A stretch of 64,000 nucleotides of DNA. Source: Strongylocentrotus purpuratus (taxonomy: Eukaryota > Echinodermata > Echinoidea > Camarodonta > Strongylocentrotidae). Shown piece by piece: positions 59,501-64,000 of the stretch (the stretch's first letter is position 1; each line of letters begins with the position of its first letter). The translations under genes were made by a program, and so were the position numbers. The notes under the pieces are model-generated. The model saw nothing but the letters and a program-made list of their open reading frames with translations. It did not search any database and had not been told where the DNA came from. Where the stretch lies: assembly GCF_000002235.5 (NCBI RefSeq), contig NW_022145606.1, positions 19,323,980 through 19,387,979 on the forward strand. Reading direction: 5' to 3'.

Positions 59501-61783
59501 TATAGTTTAAATACATATTATGTAAAATATGTTCTTTTTTTAACGTTTTTTTTAAAACAGTATATAAACACAACAAAACATAGATATTCGACCAGCTTAA
59601 TCAATATAACATATTTTCTTTAGAAACGATTAACAAGAAATTAAAGCGAAAAAGCTGAAATAGTCGTTTGGTTTGTTGTAATTGAAAAGATCCGTCTCTT
59701 GAATTGAAACAAAATATATACAATTGATTTTATAATTGATTTTAAAGCTAAATTTGTTTTTTTATTATGAAACGTGGCCTGAAAATCAAAATCAATTTAA
59801 GGCCCTCAACCATAATGGCCCGAATTCACACAGGTGGGTTATTTAGCCTAGGTTTAGATTTAACCCACGGTTTAAACCTCGCTCCGTCGTATTCACAAAG
59901 CGAGGTTTAAATAACCTATGGTCTAAATATAACCCATGGTTTAATCCATGGGTTAAAATTTAAACCTTTTTGAATTCGGACCAATGAGGTCTTTGTATCT
60001 GAGTTCTTTCTTAGATCTCGGCCATAAAACTGCTGATCGCCACCAAAAAATTGCGTGCATGTCAAGTGAAATGTAAAAAATACTATGGTAATTTCAATTT
60101 TTTGAAGATTTCACTCATTTGCATATTTGTTAAGATAAGGTCATACAATTCACTTTTTGATTCATACGTCATATATTTTTTTCATATTGAAACATTCATT
60201 TTCACTTCAAATATTCTTTATACCATTTGGAATAATATTGCAACAACTAAATTCGGAAGAGCCAGGTTATTCCTTATGTTATCTATTGTTTTGGTAATTT
60301 ATTTCTTATTTCCATGTTATTTTAACTCATGTATTTTTTTTTTTTTGTTATTCTATTTAATTTCTAACTATGAATCAACTATTTTAACCCCCTAACCAAA
60401 CATATTAACTATACAAAAGACCGAATAACTAATGTTTTATCTCTATATTTTGTGTACAGAAATCACGATAATAAGCGATTTTCGGGCTGACGTGCAAAAA
60501 TAAAAGGTCACGTGACTTTGTAACGTTAGGTCCGAATTTCGAAAAAAATGTTTTAAAAGATGCACAAGACTCGAAAGAAAAGATTCACCGGGCGGCGGGG
60601 CGTCATCCTTATGAGTTTTTGAACAAAAGGAAACTTCGCGGAAAGGGGGGGGGGGCATAATGGCCCCCTGCCTGATTAGGGTTAAGATTGATCTGATTAA
60701 TTTTAATATAAATTTCAAAGCCTCATGAAACACCCCACACACTCCCCCCCCCCCCCCCCCCCCGCCTCGAACTTTCCCCTTTCTTCTTCAACTCTTGGAG
60801 TTTCTATTTGTTGCTTGACAAATTAAATGAGGCCTACAAAATTAAATCGTTCACGGGGAAGGAAAAAAATCAAATATAAAATCAAACATGAAAGTAAAGA
60901 GTATTATAATATGTTAGGCATTCGACCTCTGTCTTTTTCTCTTTCTTGATTTCTCTGTTCTTTGTATGTCTCACTACTATATGCATTCCTCGCTCTTTAT
61001 CTACACCCCCTTTATCGCGCTCTCTCTCTCTCTCTGTGCTTCTTTCTCTTTACTCTAACATCCAACGCGCCTTACCCCATCACTCTGTTTTCTGAACATA
61101 GGTTGATTTCTTGTGGAACTAGAAAGCGCGGTAGACTGGAATCTCATATCATGCGTCGTATTCGAGCATTATCAAGAGGCAACGTCAACGTGCGGCTTTG
61201 TCATGTAAGTATTGCTCCAAATTGTATGCATTCTACAGTTTCACTATTTCTCATTTTCATCAGTAAAACAACTGCTATGATGCTAATATTGTTCTGTATT
61301 GTCGCTTTCGATATCTAGTTTCTAAATTTAATCACATGTTTAGGCTCATTATATTTGTTAACATTTCATTTCTGTTGTATTTTTTCTGCAAAATCATCTC
61401 TTTCTGCTTCATAAGTTAAAAAAAAGAATATATATATTGATTTTGAGTTCCCGAATAAGACTCTTTTGTTTCTGTCCCGGGTCTTTGTCTAAATTGTTAA
61501 TGATTGTTATTCTTTTTACTAGACACCAAATACTCGACAGAATATCGAAACGTTGCTAAATGACATAATTCATATTTCTTCTCTCCCATGTGTTCCTATT
61601 ATGTTTTCACACGTAACTCACTTTGTTTTCTGTCTGAATTTGCATTTCAACATTTTATCAAATACTATCAAATATTTTATGATTATTATCTTTGTTTTCG
61701 GTGTTTGGTGTTTCGATTGTACTATTTTTAGAACGATTTATTATCTTTATTCCTTGCATGAAATTGTGAAGTTGTTTCTTTAA
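43876..61783 (+). CDS. NLR-type receptor: death domain, NACHT, tandem LRR-like cassettes
   Basis: Intracellular STAND ATPase of the NACHT/NLR group, which senses ligands and signals through an N-terminal adaptor domain. The joined exons (43876-44152, 44411-44476, 46452-48040, 51744-52267, 53162-53210, 53919-54421, 55414-55462, 57422-57924, 61102-61204, 61523-61783) stay in frame across nine GT-AG introns and give about 1,307 residues. Layout: death domain 1-92; linker; NACHT about 195-360 with winged-helix-like region to about 640; then LRR-like cassettes A1+B1 645-835, A2+B2 836-1019, A3 1020-1187 and a C-terminal part. Exons A (phase 0 to 2) and B (2 to 0) alternate. The introns hold satellites, a GC-rich fold-back and two MITEs. 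NLRs with death domains are greatly expanded in sea urchins, where they are regarded as innate immune receptors. Ligand unknown. Final exon uncertain. Confidence 0.85.
44153..46451 (+). other. NLR introns 1-2: AT microsatellite and LINE 3' remnant
   Basis: (AT)n at 44366-44399, G run at 44517-44531. On the minus strand from about 45500 to 44915 lies AT-rich sequence ending in repeated ACTGAAACTGAAAC, typical of a CR1/L2 3' tail. Direct near-repeats of CTGTTTATAAACTTATAAATC type lie at 45580-45680. No extra exon recognised. Confidence 0.4.
44411..44476 (+). CDS. NLR exon 2: short linker
   Basis: Acceptor TTTCCTGTAG, donor CCCAG|GTATGA, phase 1-1, 22 residues (GEYLPKQQDPHDQE and following). 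No domain. Symmetric phase means it could be skipped without shifting the frame. Confidence 0.65.
46452..48040 (+). CDS. NLR exon 3: NACHT ATPase
   Basis: One large exon; acceptor TATGGTTTCAG, donor CGTGAG|GTAAGC, phase 1-0. Walker A ISAPAGRGKTT (about 46727-46755), Walker B HIILDGLDEYAG (about 46961-46996), sensor-1 strand CRVLVTTRPH, and after NACHT the motif FYHKLAQEHSAGIFLA that matches the FxHxxxQEyxAA of NLR winged-helix regions. Ends with mixed helical sequence before the LRR-like part. The ATPase motifs look intact. The Ala-Pro-Ala before the P-loop Gly fits NACHT rather than NB-ARC. Confidence 0.93.
48200..49378 (+). repeat. Degenerate GGGGCA satellite, left part
   Basis: Irregular repeats of about 22-25 bp resembling GAAAAGGGGCACTTATCA with many single-base and length changes. 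A palindromic GAGCGAGCGTAGCGAGCGAG lies at 48615. It is in the intron between the NACHT exon and A1, and is the same family as 37.8-38.2 kb in the opposite orientation. Confidence 0.75.
49385..50206. mobile_element. Very GC-rich fold-back element inserted in satellite
   Basis: Ends are inverted: GGTCACATATAAACCGGG at the left and the inverse of TCACATATACACTCCGGGG at the right, followed inside by GCCCCGTACG on both. The interior is packed with CCGTACGG, GGTGCCCGTA, GGGCCCGT and GGCCGG in both orientations, far richer in GC and CpG than the surrounding AT-rich DNA. Open frames on both strands come from composition. No transposase. Satellite continues on both sides. Confidence 0.75.
50207..50985 (+). 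repeat. Degenerate GGGGCA satellite, right part
   Basis: Same degenerate unit (AAAAGGGGCACTTATC and variants) resumes after the GC-rich element. A 300-bp unrelated stretch at about 50270-50580 interrupts it. Confidence 0.65.
50990..51530 (+). repeat. Fold-back/SINE-like repeat, 51-kb copy
   Basis: Shares blocks with 61.99-62.77 kb: TGAGGCTCCAAGATC-like then AAAACCGTGTCGATGTGC, TAGTGCCCTTTTGTGGGGC, ACTGTCATTTATGACTTAA, GCAGTCACGCAAAACAAAC and ATAATTCCATAAATTGGGG. The centre around ATGGCTCAAGGCATGGGCAC is inverted relative to the other copy and flanked by inverted GGTCCCCAACA/TGTTGGGGACC. In an NLR intron. Confidence 0.65.
51744..52267 (+). CDS. NLR exon 4: LRR-like cassette exon A1
   Basis: Acceptor TTACCACTAG, donor TTACA|GTGAGT, phase 0-2, 524 bp. 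Contains TLTISDSSLSF, LLSSLPGLTHIDI, RDIPQITACLRRTGG and LGLLIREQTKDLQQL. Leu spacing is LRR-like but irregular. Clearly homologous to A2 and A3. Its start is five codons longer than theirs and diverged. Confidence 0.88.
52917..53090. repeat. Small fold-back remnant with A-rich core
   Basis: ACAGGCACGTACGCAGAGGG at the left and an imperfect inverse (CCTGCATACGCCACTG) at the right, with an A-rich repeat AAAAATCAAAAAAAAAATC between. NLR intron A1-B1. It is absent from the A2-B2 intron. Confidence 0.45.
53162..53210 (+). CDS. NLR exon 5: short cassette exon B1
   Basis: Acceptor TTACTATAG, donor TTCCAG|GTAAGC, 49 bp, phase 2-0. Encodes SLDGRCFEYDRESGFQ after the split codon. Differs from B2 at one base. 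Confidence 0.85.
53919..54421 (+). CDS. NLR exon 6: LRR-like cassette exon A2
   Basis: Acceptor GTCCTCCAG, donor TTACA|GTGAGT, phase 0-2, 503 bp. VKKCQLSTELTARMWSCLR opens it, followed by LNHLTISASSF, GLLSSLPGLRVIGI, RDIPQITAGLRRAGG and LGLLIREQTKNLQEL. Confidence 0.9.
55414..55462 (+). CDS. NLR exon 7: short cassette exon B2
   Basis: Acceptor ATACTATAG, donor TTCCAG|GTAAGA, 49 bp, phase 2-0. Same peptide as B1 with Gly in place of Arg at the fifth residue (SLDGGCFEYDRESGFQ). Confidence 0.85.
55757..56544. mobile_element. MITE with GCAGGGGCGTCGCTA ends
   Basis: Perfect 15-bp inverted ends, GCAGGGGCGTCGCTA and TAGCGACGCCCCTGC, around 788 bp that include a TC-rich block and a (GT)n tract at about 56468-56502. 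CTACGT before and CTACGC after suggest a 6-bp target duplication. The homologous intron between B1 and A2 has no such insertion at 53510-53520. Confidence 0.85.
56680..57158. mobile_element. Mariner-type MITE
   Basis: CAGTGCGTCCCAGAAAAAAC and its inverse at 57158 form terminal repeats of about 33 bp with a few mismatches. TA precedes the left end. An internal hairpin lies at about 56770-56850 (ACTTAACTCCGTTTCGTTG against its inverse). The sister intron at 53661-53668 reads GGCTATATTGTACTAA with no element, which fits insertion at TA. Confidence 0.85.
57422..57924 (+). CDS. NLR exon 8: LRR-like cassette exon A3
   Basis: Acceptor CGTCCTACAG, donor CTGGG|GTAGGT, phase 0-2, 503 bp. Same as A2 up to LLIREQTKNLQQL, then diverges: DLRWVRCTYEEDLVYL and IECCRRVKTMSYLG instead of the A1/A2 ending. 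It is joined to a different downstream exon rather than to a B exon. Confidence 0.88.
57960..58060 (-). repeat. SINE-type 3' tail, inverted
   Basis: TTGCTTATATAGCGCCTAAC, then ACTTACTTTATCAGAAGTC and TCTAAGCGCTCTA: the reverse complement of the copy at 11.8 kb. NLR intron after A3. Confidence 0.6.
58450..58830 (+). repeat. Dispersed repeat, copy 2 of 2, with internal 24-bp tandem
   Basis: Matches 17608-17905 throughout. At 58622-58692 the unit AAACATAATCTTATAAAACA (24 bp with its flank) is repeated three times, whereas copy 1 has a shorter version. Contains ATGACCGGTCAT and a C-terminal CCTCGGGCGTGTTAGAC block. Confidence 0.7.
59041..59168 (+). repeat. Direct tandem duplication, 64 bp x 2
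   Basis: AGTTTCATGATCTGCAATGA begins both units (59041 and 59105). The units differ only at a C/A near the end and at the last bases. In the NLR intron before exon 9. Confidence 0.9.
59817..59980. repeat. Fold-back MITE with CCGAATTCA ends
   Basis: GGCCCGAATTCACAC at the left, TTTGAATTCGGACC at the right. The interior alternates GGTTTAAACC-like and TTAACCCATGG-like inverted motifs. Non-coding. Confidence 0.55.
61102..61204 (+). CDS. NLR exon 9: C-terminal LRR-like end
   Basis: Acceptor CTGAACATAG, donor TGTCAT|GTAAGT, phase 2-0. Encodes LISCGTRKRGRLESHIM and RRIRALSRGNVNVRLCH, basic and plausible as the end of a last LRR. The matching phase and strong splice sites are the main support. Confidence 0.65.
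61523..61783 (+). CDS. Possible last NLR exon
   Basis: Acceptor TTTTTACTAG, then an open frame of 86 codons to TAA. TPNTRQNIETLLNDI looks like protein, but the later part (YFMIIIFVFGVW and following) reads like translated AT-rich DNA. The true exon may end at an internal donor such as CACAC|GTAACT near 61615, with further exons outside what I can recognise. Confidence 0.35.
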   Translation, partial: TPNTRQNIETLLNDIIHISSLPCVPIMFSHVTHFVFCLNLHFNILSNTIKYFMIIIFVFGVWCFDCTIFRTIYYLYSLHEIVKLFL

Positions 61784-61994
61784 TCACTTGGGGGGGGGGG
61801 GGATGCTACTATCGTTATAACATGAGCTCATTCATTTGACCTTGTTTTGCTTTTGTTTTTGTTTATATATTTGTTATGTTTTTGTCTCGCCTGCGTAGCA
61901 AAAAGCAAGACATAGGCGCCGCTTTTCTGGTGACGGCGAGGGCGGCGGCGTCAACATCAAAGACTTAAGCTAAGGTTAAGTTTTTGAATTGTTA

Positions 61995-62771
61995 GTACAC
62001 TGTTGCTCATAAAGTTGGAATATTTTTTTTTACCCCAATTTATGGAATTATTTTGACAATGATTTCCTCCTAATAGATCTAGATAATATTATACATTCAC
62101 AGATTTTATTGAATAAATATTTGCCAATGTTTGTTTTGCGTGACTGCTAAAGCATATGTATGCTTCTATGCTTATCATCTAGGGGACAGATGCCCTTAAG
62201 TCATAAATGACAGTAATAAGAATTAATGCCCCACAAAAGGGCACTAATATAGCACATCGACACGGTTACGAGGCCATTGCTTTGCCACTGAACCATGACT
62301 GTACGCAACGGGGGCTAGGGTAGGGGGCAGCTCCCACAAATAAAACAAACAAAGAATCTACAATAAATTATCAATAATTCATTGTTCATTGAACCCCCCC
62401 CCCCTCCCGGCCCCAAAAAGAAAAAAAAAACATCTTCTGTGTGCCCATGCCTTGAGCCATAATGCATGGCCGTTCAGAGTATTTGTTTATGTTGGGGACC
62501 GGGGGAAATGCAATGAATTATTGATGATTTATTGCATTTTTTCCCACATTTTTTTTTAATTCGTGGTAACTGCCCCCTACCCTACCCCCAGTGCGTACAG
62601 TCATGGTTCAGTGGCAAAGCAATGGCCTCCTTAATGTAAAGCCCCATGATGAAAACCGTGTCGATGTGCTATATTAGTGCCCTTTTGTGGGGCATTATTC
62701 CTCATCACTGTCATTTATGACTTAATGGTGTAGTCCCCTAGTTGATAAGCATAGTAGCGTACATACGTTTT
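61995..62771. repeat. Large fold-back element
   Basis: The left arm (about 62120-62345) contains CATCGACACGGTTACGAGGC and GCCATTGCTTTGCCACTGAA; the right arm (about 62560-62760) is its inverse, with TTCAGTGGCAAAGCAATGGC and ACCGTGTCGATGTGC. The centre has GGGGACCGGGGGAAATGCAA against its mirror. The left outer end CACTGTTGCTCATAAAGTTG resembles a block at 26.31 kb. The right outer end stops abruptly at the broken LINE. Confidence 0.7.
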
Positions 62772-63940
62772 GACCAAAATATCAGGATGTGCATGTGAGA
62801 AGAGCAAATTCGAATCATCTGCAAATAAGAGGAAGGAAAGGATATTAGAGGAATTTGTGATATCGTTTATATTGTTAATAAATAAAGGTGGGGCCAGCAG
62901 ACTGCCCTGTGGAACACCACAATCTCGACTTTCATAGAAGAACATTGGTCGTTAATACACACAGATTGCTTGCGGTCCGTAAGGTAGTCTCTGAACCACT
63001 CCAAGGCCCTACCACGAATTCCGTAATTGTTCAATTTGTATGAGTATTTTATGATCGATGGTATCAAAGGCCTTGGAGAGGTCCAGGAAAACACCCACAA
63101 TATGCTTGAATTTGTCAATAGATTCTGTAATATTTTTGACAAGGGTAAGTAACGCATGGGATGTACTATGTTTTTGGCGAAAGCCAAACTGAAAATTCGA
63201 AATTATGCTTTTTTTTATTCAGAAAATTTAGAAGTCTTATGTATATTATTCTTTCTACATTTTTTGAAAGAGCAAGCAGGAGAGAAATTGGTCTAAAATT
63301 ACTATCCTTTTCTCCTTTTTTGTAAACCGGTATAACCTTAGAAATCTTCATACAATCGGGAACAACACCGCTAGTCAAGGATTAATTGAATATATTCACC
63401 AGCGGATCGAAAATGTAGTTTATGACGTTTTTCAATCAAATATTATCAATGCCATCGTGTCCAGTACTCTTTTTATTTTTCAAGTTATGAACTATACCTA
63501 TTAATTCATTTCTATGTACGAGGACCAAACAAAAGTGAATTTGGATATGGCTGGTCTATAAAGTCTACAAATGTCTTTTGCGTTGGGGGAATATCCTTTG
63601 CAAGGCTATGTCCTATCTGAGAGAAATATTGATTAAACGTTTCGGCTATCTGCACTAAATCGCGAATTTCTACGTTGTTGTATTTCATTTTTTCCATACG
63701 CGATTAATCGTTATGCTTATTAATTGCACTATTTATGATTTTCCATGTTTTACTAATATTATGTTTGAATATAATCAACTGATTTGTAAAATATTTACGT
63801 TTTTCAATACGTAATATTTTAGTGAGAACATTTTTGTAAGTGCTATATTTACGGTGAGACTTATCATAACGCTGAATTTTGCTTTCGTGATATAAGTTGT
63901 TTTCTCGATTGATTAATCTTAAATTAATTTGGTTATCCAT
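62772..63940 (-). pseudogene. Broken CR1/L2-type LINE, runs off window
   Basis: Minus-strand pieces in several frames: ILRIEKRKYFTNQL, MKYNNVEIRDLVQI, KVIPVYKKGEKDSNFRPISLL, GVFLDLSKAFDTID-like, DCGVPQGSLLAPPLF and LLFADDSNLLFSH. Same family as the 39-kb LINE, but with frameshifts and stops. It ends abruptly at 62772, directly after the FADDS block, where the fold-back element begins. The 5' part (endonuclease) lies beyond the window end. Confidence 0.85.
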
Positions 63941-64000
63941 GGAATGGTATACATCTGTCTTACATTCACAGTAACAAAATAAAACGGAATGCGTTTGTGC

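Noticed and set aside
61995..62020. Idea that CACTGTTGCTCATAAAGTTG here and a similar block at 26.31 kb mark two ends of one family of full elements
   Set aside because: The blocks match, but I could not find the opposite end at 26 kb, so no element was called there.

Overview
The window is animal nuclear DNA. Genes are split by GT-AG introns, GC is low, and there are many non-LTR retrotransposons, tRNA-derived SINEs, fold-back or MITE-like elements and long microsatellites. A death-domain NACHT/LRR receptor, a CD225 (dispanin/IFITM-like) protein and a single-domain angiotensin-converting-enzyme homologue together suggest a marine invertebrate deuterostome, with an echinoid as the best guess. 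The organism is inferred from gene content; no sequence search was possible.

Three multi-exon genes can be supported. (1) About 2.3-5.05 kb, + strand: a three-exon CD225-domain membrane protein with a Pro/Gln-rich N-terminus carrying two PPxY motifs. (2) 27.46-10.20 kb, - strand: a 13-exon membrane-anchored ACE-like zinc dipeptidyl carboxypeptidase of about 650 residues. It has a signal peptide, HELGH zinc motif, downstream Glu and a C-terminal membrane helix. (3) 43.88-61.78 kb, + strand: an NLR-type receptor of about 1,307 residues, with a death domain, a single NACHT exon and an LRR-like region built from tandemly duplicated two-exon cassettes. Its last exon is uncertain.

The rest is mostly repeats. 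6.3-9.8 kb: SINE and LINE remnants and a 1.4-kb GAT microsatellite. 10-27 kb: the ACE introns, with palindromic minisatellites, SINEs, a TA-flanked MITE, a TAG microsatellite and a reverse-transcriptase fragment. 28-38.6 kb: no recognisable gene, but several old, diverged, nested duplications with later insertions and a decayed LINE. 39.2-42.96 kb: a nearly intact CR1/L2-type LINE with one frameshift. 48-51.5 kb, inside the NLR gene: a degenerate GGGGCA-rich satellite split by a very GC-rich fold-back element. 62-64 kb: a fold-back element lying against a reversed, broken LINE.

The three genes show no sign of acting together. The CD225 and NLR proteins belong to families with immune roles in other animals. 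The most notable structures are the symmetric exon cassettes of the NLR gene (one carries two transposon insertions whose empty sites are visible in the sister cassette), the altered substrate-carboxylate pocket of the ACE homologue, and several palindromic repeat families.
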